Under the pieces are notes generated by a model, which was given only the letters and a program-made list of their open reading frames with translations, did no database searches and was not told the DNA's origin. A stretch of 64,000 nt of DNA from JADJNY01 sp046349615 (GTDB taxonomy: Bacteria > Planctomycetota > UBA1135 > GCA-002686595): NCBI GenBank assembly GCA_046349615.1, contig JAXMBZ010000016.1, forward strand, positions 1 to 64,000, given 5' to 3'. A program made the translations under genes and the position numbers. Below, piece by piece: positions 39,856-49,009 of this stretch. Position 1 is the first letter of the stretch; each line of letters opens with the position of its first letter.

Positions 39856-42516
39856 ATGCAGATGAGGTTCTTCCTCGTGCCGCTCCTCGCGGCGCTCCCC
39901 TGCTCCTGCAAGTCGACCGGATCCCACGAGGACGCGAACCGCGAGGACTCGAGCGCGATGCTCGAACTCACCGGTGCGACCGACGAGAAGGCCGCGGACC
40001 TGACCGCCGCGCAGGGAGAGGCCCAAGAGGCCTCCGCCCCCGCGCCCGCGGCGCAGCAAGGCGGCGACCTCTCCGGGGACGCTGCGATGCTCGCCGTGAA
40101 GCAGCAGCGAGCCGGCTTCCTCGCCTCCGAATCCGTCCGCCAGGGCGACCGTCTGAAGGACCAGGGGGACCTCGACGGCGCGCTGCGCGAGTACTCGAAC
40201 GCGCTCGAGGTCGATCCCTCGAACCAGGACGCGCGCAAGGGGCTCACCACGATCCGCGCGCTGATGGGCGACCGCTACGCGGACGCGGCCGCCAACTTCG
40301 AGGACCTGACCGGTCGCGCGATCGTGCAGCGCGCCCAGGCCCGCATGGCCGCCGAGGACGCCGCCGCGAAGGGCGACCTCGCGTTCAAGCAGGGCGACCT
40401 CGACGCGGCGATCGGCCACTACCGCCAGGCCGAGCTGATCCTCCGCTACAACCCGCTGATCGCGACGGACTCGCTCGACGAGCGCATCGTGTCCGGCAAG
40501 CTCACGATGGCGGCGCAGAAGCAGGAGGAGAACGCGCAGGCCCAGGAGCGCGCCGCGCGCGAGGCCGCCGACGAGGCCCGCGCCAAGCGCGAAGCGGAAG
40601 AGAAGAACTACCGCGAGAACAAGCTCCGCACGCTCTACGCGCAGGCGAACACCGCGTTCGTCTCCGAGAAGTACTCGCTCGCCGAGTCGCTCTGCCGCCA
40701 GATCCTCGTCGAGGACCCGAACAACGAGGCGGCGAAGAAGCTCCAGCAGATCGCGCGCGACGCCCGCCACCAGAAGGCGGAAGAAGACAACCGCACGAAC
40801 TACCGCGAGCAGTGGATCCGCACGTTCGAGGAACTCGACACGATCAACGTGCTCCAGAACGACACGCTCGTGTTCAACGACCTGAAGCGCTGGGCCGAGG
40901 TCAAGCAGCGCAAGCCGTACGAGTTCGGCACGACCGACCCCGTCGCCGCGGGCGACAAGGCGGTCATCCTCGAGAAGCTCGAGCAGACGCGCTGCCAGGC
41001 GCGCTTCGCCGGTCCCGATGGGAACGGCTCGCAGCTCGCCGACATCGCGAACTACCTCCAGCAGGCCTCCGGCGTCAACTTCATCATCAGCTCGAAGGTC
41101 GCGACCGACCTCGACGACGAGCAGCGCACGATCAAGCTCGACATCGCGTCCGAGCGCACCGTGCGCAAGGTGCTCGAGCTGATCGCCGAGGTCAGCGAGA
41201 ACATCCGCTGGAAGATCGAGGACGGCGTCGTCAAGTTCGTCCACAAGGACGAGCTCAAGGGCGGCCAGGTCCTCAAGTTCTACGAAGTGCGCGACCTGAT
41301 CCACCCGGTCCCGGACTTCCCGGCGCGCGAGATGAACGTCTCCCCCTCGGGCGGCGTGCAGCTCGCCGAGGAAGAGAAGACCGAGCGCGAGTCGAACATC
41401 GTCACGAACGAAGCGCTCGAGCAGCTCATCCGCAACAACATCGGCGTCGGCACGTGGGACGCGGATCCGCAGAACAGCCTGCGCATCACCGAGCACGGCA
41501 CGATGGTCGTCCACCAGACGCCGGAAGTGCAGGAGCAGATCCAGCACCTCCTCGACGACCTGCGCGAGGCCACCGGCATCATGGTGGACATCTCGGCGCG
41601 CTTCCTGAAGGTCGAGGACAACTTCCTCGAGGACATCGGCGTCGACTTCCGCGGCCTCGGCCAGCCGGGCCTCGGCACGAACGAGTCCTTCAACGACTTC
41701 GGCGACCCGTCGACGCAGGCCGACCTCGGCCGTGAGATCGGCCAGGGCACCGACCTCGGCGCGTTCTACAACCGCGGCTTCCGCGGCGACATGCGCGCCC
41801 GCGTCGAAGAGCTCTACGACGTCGGCCTCGGCGACCCGAACGTGATCCAGGGTTCGGGCGGCGCGTCCTTCACGTGGACGTACCTGAACGACCTGCAGCT
41901 CCAGCTCGTCCTGCGCGCCGTCAGCAAGTCGGAACGCGTCGAGCTCGTCACGAGCCCGCGCATCACCGTCTACAACACGGCCCGCGGCAACCTCTCGGTG
42001 CTGAACCAGATCGCGTACGTGCAGGACTTCAACGTCGAGATCGCGCAGGCCGCGTCGATCGCCGACCCGATCGTCAACGTCGTCCAGGACGGCGTGACGC
42101 TCGACGTCCGCCCGGTCGTCTCCGCCGACCGGCGCTTCATCACCCTCGAGCTGCGTCCGACGATCGCGGTGCTCAAGCGCCCGATCCGCGAGGTCGTCAC
42201 GACCCTCGGCTCGCAGAACTCGGTCACGATCCAGCTCCCCGAGGTCGACTACCAGCGCGTGCGCACGTCGATCCCGATGCCGGACGGCGGCACGGTGCTG
42301 CTCGGCGGCATGAAGATCTCCGATCGCCAGGACCTGCGCTCGGGCGTGCCGATCCTGAACAAGATCCCCCTCGTGTCGTTCTTCTTCGACCGCAAGGGCA
42401 ACTACATCTCGAACCGCAAGCTGCTCATCCTCCTCAAGGCGAACATCGTGATCCCCGCGGAACACGAACCGACGCCCGCGCAGGTGAGCCCCGCGAGCAA
42501 GGCGAGCCGGCTCTGA
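39856..42516 (+). CDS. TPR-secretin fusion lipoprotein (type II/III secretin family), first copy
   Basis: An 886-residue protein. An N-terminal signal with a probable lipidated Cys (LPCSCKS) precedes a Glu/Ala linker containing AAQQGGD and TPR-like repeats with long coiled coil (about 90-330; ALREYSNALEVDPSNQDARKG in part, and a Lys/Glu/Ala-rich helix 215-255). An STN/N0-like domain follows (about 390-480, LADIANYLQQASGVNFIIS), then a planctomycete-type N1 region (about 515-575, LIRNNIGVGTWD...LVVHQTPEV-like) and a secretin core (about 670-870) ending VPILNKIPLVSFFF and LLILLKANIV. Secretins form outer-membrane gates for type II secretion, type IV pili or phage. No ATPase, platform or pilin gene is adjacent. 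An ATG at 39862 is an alternative start. Confidence 0.88.
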   Translation: MQMRFFLVPLLAALPCSCKSTGSHEDANREDSSAMLELTGATDEKAADLTAAQGEAQEASAPAPAAQQGGDLSGDAAMLAVKQQRAGFLASESVRQGDRLKDQGDLDGALREYSNALEVDPSNQDARKGLTTIRALMGDRYADAAANFEDLTGRAIVQRAQARMAAEDAAAKGDLAFKQGDLDAAIGHYRQAELILRYNPLIATDSLDERIVSGKLTMAAQKQEENAQAQERAAREAADEARAKREAEEKNYRENKLRTLYAQANTAFVSEKYSLAESLCRQILVEDPNNEAAKKLQQIARDARHQKAEEDNRTNYREQWIRTFEELDTINVLQNDTLVFNDLKRWAEVKQRKPYEFGTTDPVAAGDKAVILEKLEQTRCQARFAGPDGNGSQLADIANYLQQASGVNFIISSKVATDLDDEQRTIKLDIASERTVRKVLELIAEVSENIRWKIEDGVVKFVHKDELKGGQVLKFYEVRDLIHPVPDFPAREMNVSPSGGVQLAEEEKTERESNIVTNEALEQLIRNNIGVGTWDADPQNSLRITEHGTMVVHQTPEVQEQIQHLLDDLREATGIMVDISARFLKVEDNFLEDIGVDFRGLGQPGLGTNESFNDFGDPSTQADLGREIGQGTDLGAFYNRGFRGDMRARVEELYDVGLGDPNVIQGSGGASFTWTYLNDLQLQLVLRAVSKSERVELVTSPRITVYNTARGNLSVLNQIAYVQDFNVEIAQAASIADPIVNVVQDGVTLDVRPVVSADRRFITLELRPTIAVLKRPIREVVTTLGSQNSVTIQLPEVDYQRVRTSIPMPDGGTVLLGGMKISDRQDLRSGVPILNKIPLVSFFFDRKGNYISNRKLLILLKANIVIPAEHEPTPAQVSPASKASRL

Positions 42517-42580
42517 GCCGCTCCTTCCCTCTCCGTCGTCCTTCGAGCCCCCCGAGCCACTCCCCCTCCGAGATCCAGAC

Positions 42581-45187
42581 ATGAGGAAGTCCGCCTTCGC
42601 CTTGTTCCTGATCCTCCTCGCCAACTCGGCCTGCAAGTCGGCCGCGCCGGCGGGAGAGACGCCTGCCGCGAGCGATGCACCCGCCGCGGAGGCCGCGCCC
42701 GAAGCGAACGGAGCCGCCGCCGCCGCTCAACAGGGCGGCGACCAGCTCGCTCGCGACGCGCAGACCCTGTCCCTCGCCGATCAGCGCAAGGCGTTCCTGC
42801 TCGAGCAGCACCTCGCCAACGCCGATCGCCTCGCGAAGGACATGCGCCTCGACGCCGCGCTCGCCGAAACCGAAGCGGCCCTCGAGCTCGAGCCCGAGAG
42901 CCTCAAGGCGAAGGAGATGCGCAACCGCGTCAAGGCGCTGCGCGGCGAGCCGACGGCGACGAACCTGACCGTCGCGGAGAGCCTCGCGCAGGAGCACCAG
43001 CTCCGCGTGCAGCAGCTCCGCGCCGAAGCGCAGGACTCGCTCCGCAAGGCGAAGCTCATGATCGCGAAGAGCGACTACACGGGCGCGATCGGCGAGCTCG
43101 AGATCACGAACAACCTGATCCACTACGCCCCCTACTCGATCGACTGGCAGGGCTCGGACGTCGAAGCGAAGAGCCTGCTCGAGAGCGCGAAGGTCTCGAA
43201 GGAGCGCGCGGAAGCCGCCAAGCTCGAGGCCGATCAGCGCGCCGCGTACGAGCGCCTCCAGCGCGAAGAGTCGGCGAAGCGCGATCGCGCGGCGTCGCAG
43301 GTCGCGAGCACGCTCGACAAGGCGATCTCCGCCTTCCAATCGGCCGACTACGAAGAAGCGTTCGACCTCGCCGAGGCGGCGCTGCAGAAGGACCCGCGCA
43401 ACGAGCAGGCCCGCGAGATCAAGGACGCCGCGTTCCGCGCCGGCCGCACGCAGGTCCGCGAGGAATACGTCGCGCAGAAGAAGGAGCAGTTCCGCCGCTG
43501 GCAGGAGTCGCTCAAGGAACTGCTCGTCCCCTGGGTCGACGTCATCACCGAGCCCGACGCCGACCACTGGAACGACCTGACCGAGAAGCGCTCGAAGCGC
43601 CGCGGTCTCGACATCGCGCAGAAGATGACGGAAGGCGAGCGCGCGCTGCGTGAGCAGCTCCGCTCCACCTCGGTCCAGCTCCCGGGCATCAACGAGCAGG
43701 AGAAGCTCTCCGAGGTCGTCAAGATCATCACGACGATCACGGGCATGCCGATCGTCGTCGACCCGGCCGCCGACAAGGCCGCGTCGGACGCGGGCAAGGT
43801 CTTCACGCTGAACCTCGAGCACCGCGTGTCGGTCGAGCAGGCGCTCAACCTCGTCTGCAACATCACGGAAGGCGCCGTCACCTGGACCGTGAAGCACGAC
43901 GTCGTGCTCGTCACGACCAAGGAAAAGGCGCGCGGCAAGCCGATCCCCTTCAACCACGACGTGCAGGACCTGATCTTCGCGCTGACCGACTTCAGCGGCC
44001 CGCGCATCGACCGCATCCGCCTGATCGACCAGATGACGGACGACGACGGCGGCGGCCCCTTCGGCGCGGTCGGCGAGAAGCCGAAGCTGATCGAGCCGGC
44101 GGACCTCGCGACCCTGATCCAGGAGAACGTCGCGGTCGGCACGTGGCAGGACGAAGGCGTCTCGATCGACGCCGGCGAGGGCTACGTCCTCATCAACCAC
44201 ACGCCCGAGGTCCAGGAGCAGGTCAAGCAGTTCCTGAACGACCTCCGCCGCTTCAACAGCTCGCTCGTCACGATCGAGTCGAAGTTCATGACCGTCGGCG
44301 CGAACTGGGTCCAGGAGATCGGCGTCGACTTCCGCGGTTCGGACTCGAACCTCGTCAACGACGTGACGAACGGCCTCGAAGACCTCGCGAGCCGCGGTCT
44401 CGACAACGGCGGCACGGGCACGGCGGGTCAGAACGCGGCCGGTCACCCGTCGGCCGGCATCTTCTACGACGACGGCCGCGACGGCGATTTCCGCGCGACG
44501 ACGCAGAACTTCTTCGAGAAGTCGCTCGGCAACGCGATCAGCACGGTCGGCGGCCTCACCTACCAGCTCCACTTCCTGAACGACATGGAGGTCTCGACGA
44601 TCCTCCGCGCCGTCGAGAAGAGCACGAACTTCGAGCTGATCAACGACCAGGTGCTCTCCGTGCACAACACGCAGCGCGCCTACGTCACGGTCCTGAACCA
44701 GCGCGCCTACATCCAGGACTTCGACGTCGAGGTCGCGCAGTTCCAGGCGGTCGCCGACCCGCAGATCAACGTCCTCCACGAGGGCGTGGTCCTCGACGTG
44801 CGCCCGACGATCCACTCGGATCGCAAGTACCTGACGCTCGAGATCCAGCCGACGGTCGCGAAGGTCGTCGCGCTGCGCAACTTCAGCTCGACGCTCGGCG
44901 GCAACACGTCGCCGGTCGAGTTCCAGCTGCCCGAGATCGAAGTCCAGAGCGTGTTCACGACCGCGATCATCCCCGACGGCGGTTCGATCATGCTCGGCGG
45001 CCTGTCGAGCGTGCGCAACATCGAGCGCCGCGCGGAAGTGCCGTGGTTCGCGAAGATCCCGATCATCGGCTTCCTCTTCAAGCAGGAGGGCTACAACGAC
45101 GAGAACAAGTCGTTGATGATCCTGATCCGCGCGCGCATCACGGACGTCTACGACGAGATCGCGAAGATCGAAAAGAAGAAGGACTGA
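42581..45187 (+). CDS. TPR-secretin fusion lipoprotein (type II/III secretin family), second copy
   Basis: An 868-residue paralogue with the same plan: MRKSAFALFLILLANSAC signal with Cys, the same AAQQGGD motif after the linker, TPR-like helices (about 70-320), an STN/N0-like domain (about 370-460, LSEVVKIITTITGMPIVVD), an N1-type domain (about 508-565, LIQENVAVGTWQDEG) and a secretin core (about 660-855) with VLNQRAYIQDFDVEVAQ, IIPDGGSIMLGG and VPWFAKIPIIGFLF. It has diverged well from the first copy, so the duplication is old. The 64-nt gap between them is pyrimidine-rich with no ribosome-binding site. The two may build a mixed ring or separate channels. The C-terminus ends in a Lys-rich KIEKKKD. 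Confidence 0.88.
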   Translation: MRKSAFALFLILLANSACKSAAPAGETPAASDAPAAEAAPEANGAAAAAQQGGDQLARDAQTLSLADQRKAFLLEQHLANADRLAKDMRLDAALAETEAALELEPESLKAKEMRNRVKALRGEPTATNLTVAESLAQEHQLRVQQLRAEAQDSLRKAKLMIAKSDYTGAIGELEITNNLIHYAPYSIDWQGSDVEAKSLLESAKVSKERAEAAKLEADQRAAYERLQREESAKRDRAASQVASTLDKAISAFQSADYEEAFDLAEAALQKDPRNEQAREIKDAAFRAGRTQVREEYVAQKKEQFRRWQESLKELLVPWVDVITEPDADHWNDLTEKRSKRRGLDIAQKMTEGERALREQLRSTSVQLPGINEQEKLSEVVKIITTITGMPIVVDPAADKAASDAGKVFTLNLEHRVSVEQALNLVCNITEGAVTWTVKHDVVLVTTKEKARGKPIPFNHDVQDLIFALTDFSGPRIDRIRLIDQMTDDDGGGPFGAVGEKPKLIEPADLATLIQENVAVGTWQDEGVSIDAGEGYVLINHTPEVQEQVKQFLNDLRRFNSSLVTIESKFMTVGANWVQEIGVDFRGSDSNLVNDVTNGLEDLASRGLDNGGTGTAGQNAAGHPSAGIFYDDGRDGDFRATTQNFFEKSLGNAISTVGGLTYQLHFLNDMEVSTILRAVEKSTNFELINDQVLSVHNTQRAYVTVLNQRAYIQDFDVEVAQFQAVADPQINVLHEGVVLDVRPTIHSDRKYLTLEIQPTVAKVVALRNFSSTLGGNTSPVEFQLPEIEVQSVFTTAIIPDGGSIMLGGLSSVRNIERRAEVPWFAKIPIIGFLFKQEGYNDENKSLMILIRARITDVYDEIAKIEKKKD

Positions 45188-45212
45188 GCGTCCTCCGTCT
45201 CGCGACGAGCAC

Positions 45213-45237
45213 CACGGCCCGGCCCTGCCGGGCCGTG
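45213..45237 (+). terminator. Strong hairpin after the secretin pair
   Basis: A perfect 10-bp GC-rich stem (CACGGCCCGG / CCGGGCCGTG) with a 5-nt loop, 26 nt after the second secretin stop codon. Only a short, broken T run follows (TGCGTTT), so termination may be partly factor-dependent, or the hairpin may protect the 3' end. Confidence 0.65.
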
Positions 45238-45618
45238 TGCGTTTCCGGACCGCGCTCCCTGCGGCCGAGGAGCCCCTTCGCTCCCGCCGCGCTCCCCCTC
45301 GGCGCCGCGCGCTCGGCCCCGGCCGCGAGGACCCGAGCCCGACGGCCGGCGCCGCTCTCGCCGGGGCCTCCACCCTCGCGAGTTGCGCCCCCGTGGCGCG
45401 ATCCGCTCCGTCCGCGTAGAGTCGTGCGCCATGCTCCTCCCCCCTCGCCGCCGAGCTCACGCCGGGCCTGGGGAAAGGCCTTCCGGGCTCGGAGCGCGAA
45501 AGCACGACCGGGGCTTCCCGCCTCCCGCGTCGTGCGCTGGTTTCGCTCGCGACGCAGGGTTCGAACTGCCGATCCGAAGGGCGCGCGGAGGGCAGTCCGC
45601 GATCGAGAGGGGCACGGC
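45238..45618. other. Intergenic region before the propeller protein
   Basis: About 380 bp without a convincing gene. A TAGAGT (45417-45422) 8 nt before an ATG at 45431 opens an Arg/Pro-rich frame of low quality that runs into the start of the next gene. A GGTTCGAA element with a 4-bp stem at 45551-45570 resembles a tRNA T-arm but does not extend to a cloverleaf. Nothing else is recognised. Confidence 0.5.
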
Positions 45619-47325
45619 ATGGCGGGCATCGGCATCGGCTTCGGCATCTTCCTGTTGAGCGGCGGGCTCCCGACCGTTCCCGGCGGCTCGAGCCCGGCGA
45701 ACGTGGAGCTCCAGGCGACGCGCTTCGAGATCGGCGCGAACGGTGCGCGCACGGTCGAGCGGCGGAGTGTGCGTCCGCACGAGCCCGTGATGCTCGCGCC
45801 GACCACGCCGGCGATCGCCCCGGTCCAACTCCCGTCCGGCGCGCTCTGGACGCGCGACGAGGGCCTCTACTGGGTCGGCAAGGTCGTCTCGCTCGGCGAC
45901 CACGGCACGCAGGTCTTCACGGAGTTCGACTCCGGCGTCGACCACGCCGAGTTCCTCTCGGGCTTCGATCAGACGCCGGCGACGCCCGTGTGGCAGACGC
46001 CGAGCACGCTCGACCTCGCGCAGGCCGCGTGCGATTCGGCGGAGGAGAACGACCTGCACGTCACGCTGCACCAGGTCGTCACGAACGGCGACCAGATGCA
46101 CCGCCAACCGGTGGTCTCGCTCTACTCGTCCTCGTCCGCGACGCCGGCCTGGTCGTGGAACTTCCCGGTGCAGATCGGCGGGAGCTCGAAGGTCGCGATG
46201 TCGCGCGACGGCCAGGTGATCGTCGCCGCGATCCAGAACAACTACCAGGGGCGGGCGGAGCTCGCGGTCTTCTCACCCGCCTCCCCCACGCCGCTCTCCT
46301 ACACGTGGATCCCCTTCGTGACGCAGCTGCGCGGCTTCGACCTCTCCGCGGACGGGTCGACGCTCTACTTCAGCTCGCCGACGCAGGCCTACGTGTTCGA
46401 CGTCGCGACGCACACGACGACGTTCCAGATCGGCCTGCCGACCGCGCTCGACTGCCACGCACTCTCCGGCGACGGCCGCGTGTTCGCGTTCGGCACGTTC
46501 GGCACCGTCGAGCTCTTCGAGAAGGGCGCGACCGGCTCGTGGGCGCACACCTACACGCGCACCGTGCCCGGGACGTGCGTCTGCAGCCGCATCGACCTGT
46601 CGGAGGACGGCTCGACGCTCGCGTACGGCTTCAATTTCTACGACACGAACCTGCACGTCCGCATCGAAGCGCTCGACGTCGCGACGAAGCAGGTGACGAC
46701 GAGCGACGACGCGTACGGCACCGGCACGCTCCAGAACGTCGTGTCCGACGTCTCGCTCTCCGCCGACGGCAGCCGCTTCGCGGTCGGCCTCTGGGGCGAC
46801 GAGGGCAACACGTGCCCCGAGCTGCGCTTCTACTCGAAGTACGGCAACGGCCCCGTGGCGCTCTTCAACCTGCCGGGCTCGGTCTTCGACGTCGACGTGT
46901 CGGCCGATGGCGCGCGCGTCGCCGTCGCGAGCAAGGCCGTCCATGCGAACACGTTCGCTTCCGGCGGCGCGATCGCGCTGTACGCGTTCGCGCGCCAGGA
47001 CCTGCGCGCGCAGGGGATCCCCGTGGTCGGCGGGCGCGTCGCGTTCCACCTCGTCGGGCCGGCGAACTCCCCCGCGCTCCTGCTGTGGTCGGACCAGGCC
47101 GCTCAGCAGCCGACCGACTTCGGCAACATCGGAACGCTCTACCTGCGGCGCACGGCCCTGTACGCCGTCCCCATGGGCGCCACGAACGGCGCGGGCCAGG
47201 CCGCGGTCGAGTTCCCGCTCCCCGCGCAGGCGAGCGACGTCGGCCGCACGCTCTGGTTCCAGGGCTTCACGTCGAGCCCGCGGCGCCTGACGCGCGACTC
47301 GATCACGCTGACGATCCTGCCCTGA
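45619..47325 (+). CDS. Exported beta-propeller-like protein
   Basis: A 568-residue protein. A short hydrophobic N-terminus (MAGIGIGFGIFLLSGGLPTV) is followed by a region of repeating blades with WD/propeller-style turns: VAMSRDGQVIVAA, FDLSADGSTLYFSS, HALSGDGRVFAFG, IDLSEDGSTLAYG, VSLSADGSRFAVG and VDVSADGARVAVA. These six SxDG units are spaced about 45-60 residues apart and fit a six- or seven-bladed propeller. The C-terminal about 110 residues form a separate beta-rich domain (VGGRVAFHLVGPANSPALLLWS, in part), as in other planctomycete surface proteins. GAGAGG lies 8 nt before the ATG. Function unknown; ligand binding is likely. Confidence 0.8.
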   Translation: MAGIGIGFGIFLLSGGLPTVPGGSSPANVELQATRFEIGANGARTVERRSVRPHEPVMLAPTTPAIAPVQLPSGALWTRDEGLYWVGKVVSLGDHGTQVFTEFDSGVDHAEFLSGFDQTPATPVWQTPSTLDLAQAACDSAEENDLHVTLHQVVTNGDQMHRQPVVSLYSSSSATPAWSWNFPVQIGGSSKVAMSRDGQVIVAAIQNNYQGRAELAVFSPASPTPLSYTWIPFVTQLRGFDLSADGSTLYFSSPTQAYVFDVATHTTTFQIGLPTALDCHALSGDGRVFAFGTFGTVELFEKGATGSWAHTYTRTVPGTCVCSRIDLSEDGSTLAYGFNFYDTNLHVRIEALDVATKQVTTSDDAYGTGTLQNVVSDVSLSADGSRFAVGLWGDEGNTCPELRFYSKYGNGPVALFNLPGSVFDVDVSADGARVAVASKAVHANTFASGGAIALYAFARQDLRAQGIPVVGGRVAFHLVGPANSPALLLWSDQAAQQPTDFGNIGTLYLRRTALYAVPMGATNGAGQAAVEFPLPAQASDVGRTLWFQGFTSSPRRLTRDSITLTILP

Positions 47326-47383
47326 CGCCGGAGCGGCGGCTCCGCGCTGGACTCGCGCCGGGCCCGCGCTCCACAATCGCGGT

Positions 47384-48109
47384 GTGAGCCGGCTCGCCGC
47401 GATCCTCTTCGACATCGACGACACGCTGTTCTCGACGACCGAGTTCGCGCGCAAGGCGCGGACGAACGCGGTGCGAGCGATGATCACGGCCGGGCTCGAT
47501 CTACCCGAGGAGATCGTGCTCAAGGAGCTCGACGAGGTGCTCGCGGAGTTCTCGTCGAACTACGAGCACCACTTCGACAAGCTCCTCCAGCGCCTGCGCC
47601 CGCGCTGCCTCGAGCGCGTCAACCCCGCCTTGATCGTCGCCGCCGGCGTCGCCGCGTACCACGACACGAAGTTCCGCGAGCTCGCGCCTTTCGACGACGT
47701 CTACCCGCTCTTCAGCGACCTGCGCCGCATCGGGATGCGCCTCGGCATCATCACGCACGGATGGACCGTGAAGCAGGCGGAGAAGCTCGTGCGCCTCGGA
47801 CTCGTCCCCTACCTCGACCCGAAGGCCGTGTTCATCAGCGACCAGATCGGGATCAGCAAGCCGAACCCGAAGCTCTACCTGACCGCGGTGCGCGACCTCG
47901 GGCTCGAGCCCGACGAGGTCATGTACGTCGGCGACTCGCCCGAGCACGACATCGTGCCGCCGCGCTCGATCGGGATGATCACGGTGTGGGCGAAACGCGC
48001 GTCGAAGCACGGCCTCGAGAAGAGCGGCGCACAGCCGCACCACGTGGTCTCGAACTTCGACGAGCTGCGGCGGATCCTGCGCGATCAGTACGAGCTGCCG
48101 TTGCCTTGA
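47384..48109 (+). CDS. HAD-superfamily hydrolase (subfamily IA)
   Basis: A 241-residue phosphatase-like protein (GTG start). It has motif I DIDDTLFS (Asp nucleophile and acid), a helical cap (about 20-90), motif II ITHGW, motif III Lys in ISKPNPKLY and motif IV VGDSPEHDI. The overall pattern resembles the HAD-IA group that includes small phosphatases of sugar phosphates or nucleotides; the substrate is unknown. CACAAT stands about 6 nt before the start, suggesting a leaderless message. It is followed by hairpins separating it from a minus-strand ORF. Confidence 0.88.
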   Translation: MSRLAAILFDIDDTLFSTTEFARKARTNAVRAMITAGLDLPEEIVLKELDEVLAEFSSNYEHHFDKLLQRLRPRCLERVNPALIVAAGVAAYHDTKFRELAPFDDVYPLFSDLRRIGMRLGIITHGWTVKQAEKLVRLGLVPYLDPKAVFISDQIGISKPNPKLYLTAVRDLGLEPDEVMYVGDSPEHDIVPPRSIGMITVWAKRASKHGLEKSGAQPHHVVSNFDELRRILRDQYELPLP

Positions 48110-48114
48110 CGCGT

Positions 48115-48175
48115 GGACCTTCAGGTCCGTGCGGCGTCGAGCGCTCGTTCGAGTCGAACGCTCGTGAGCGTTCGA
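48115..48175. terminator. Hairpins after the HAD gene
   Basis: GGACCT-TC-AGGTCC (48115-48128) and a 10-bp inverted repeat at 48154-48175 (TCGAACGCTC / GAGCGTTCGA, 2-nt spacer), the latter preceded by an overlapping alternative arm (CGTTCGA). They lie between convergent reading frames and may serve as a bidirectional terminator, though without T runs. They also fall in the decayed extension of the minus-strand ORF. Confidence 0.4.
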
Positions 48176-48219
48176 ACCGCGTCGGTGAGCTCGGTCTCGG
48201 CGACCCGCCAGCGCGCGAC

Positions 48220-48435
48220 CTAGAGCGCGGAGAGCCGCCCCTCTCGCTCCCACGTCGCGATGCGCTCCACAGCGGAACGCACCAGCGAGGGATCGGCCGC
48301 GACACGGAGCGCGATCTCCGCGTGCAAGGCACGGCTGCGCTCCTCGGCGAGGTGGTGGAGGTCCCTCGGTGCATTCTGTCCGGCGACCGAGCGGATGTGC
48401 AAGACACGCTCGCGCGGCGCTACGCTGAGCTCCAT
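48220..48435 (-). pseudogene. Antitoxin-like small ORF, probably truncated
   Basis: A 71-residue product from the ATG at 48435. The part LAEERSRALHAEIALRVAADPSLVRSAVERIATWEREG has the look of short antitoxin-like or DNA-binding small proteins (helix-rich, conserved 'dP.lv..a...i..W' pattern), which usually continue for 30 or more residues. Here an amber codon (48222-48220) stops it. Beyond the codon the same frame reads on for 32 codons (VARWRVAETELTDAVRTL...) to a TGA at 48123-48121, which looks like the rest of the gene. Its ATG shares the palindrome CCATGG with the divergent GNAT start; a TTG further in may be the true start. No partner toxin is seen. Confidence 0.35.
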
Positions 48436-49009
48436 GGTCCCCCTGCCGCGAGACGGAACCGGCGAGGAACGGAGCGCCGCGCAGCTCACCCTCGTGCCCG
48501 CGACGAACACGCAGTTGCGCGCGGCGCTCCAGGGACGCGCACCGCTTTCCCGCGCGCTCGGCGTCAGCGTGCCCGAGACGTGGCCGCACGACTTCCTCGA
48601 CGACGCCGCGCTCGTCTACACGCTCGAACGCCTCGAGGACGGCCGCGCGGAGCCGCGCTGGTGGTTCCACTTCGTCGTGCACACGGAGGAGCGCGCGCTC
48701 GTCGGCAGCGGCGGCTTCAAGGGCGCGCCCGACGCGAGCGGCACGGTCGAGATCGGCTACGGCATCGTCGCGGACCGCCGCCGCCGCGGGTACGCGACCG
48801 CGGTCGCCCGCGAGCTCACCGCGCGCGCGTTCGAGGACCCGCGCGTCGCCCGCGTCGTCGCCGAGACGCTGCCCGAGCTCGTCGGTTCGATCGGTGTGCT
48901 CCAGAAGAACGGCTTCGCGCGCGTCGAAGGCGCGTCGGAGCCCGGCGCGATCCGCTTCGCGCTCGAGCGCGCGGCGTGGGAGCGCCGGAAACGGAGCCCG
49001 CGGACATGA
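48434..49009 (+). CDS. GNAT-family N-acetyltransferase
   Basis: A 191-residue acetyl-CoA-dependent acetyltransferase. It begins with TLVPATNTQLRAALQGR and WPHDFLDD, then has WFHFVVHTEERALVGSGGF (beta4 strand), the acetyl-CoA loop IGYGIVADRRRRGYATAVARE (in part; R/Q-x-x-G-x-A type: RRRRGYATA) and VAETLPELVGSIGVLQKNGF, the usual C-terminal NxxSxxVLxKxGF-like block. This is the RimJ/RimL-like small-molecule or protein acetyltransferase type; the substrate is unknown. TACGCT 8 nt before the ATG could be a -10 element. The stop overlaps the next gene (ATGA). Confidence 0.85.
   Translation: MVPLPRDGTGEERSAAQLTLVPATNTQLRAALQGRAPLSRALGVSVPETWPHDFLDDAALVYTLERLEDGRAEPRWWFHFVVHTEERALVGSGGFKGAPDASGTVEIGYGIVADRRRRGYATAVARELTARAFEDPRVARVVAETLPELVGSIGVLQKNGFARVEGASEPGAIRFALERAAWERRKRSPRT

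Noticed and set aside
39329..39865. 178-codon plus-strand frame before the first secretin
   Set aside because: Arg/Ser/Pro-rich, overlaps the predicted promoter and the secretin start, no family; treated as untranslated leader.
45551..45580. tRNA T-arm-like element (GGTTCGAA flanked by GCAG/CTGC)
   Set aside because: Only a 4-bp stem, and no anticodon or D arm could be folded on either strand.
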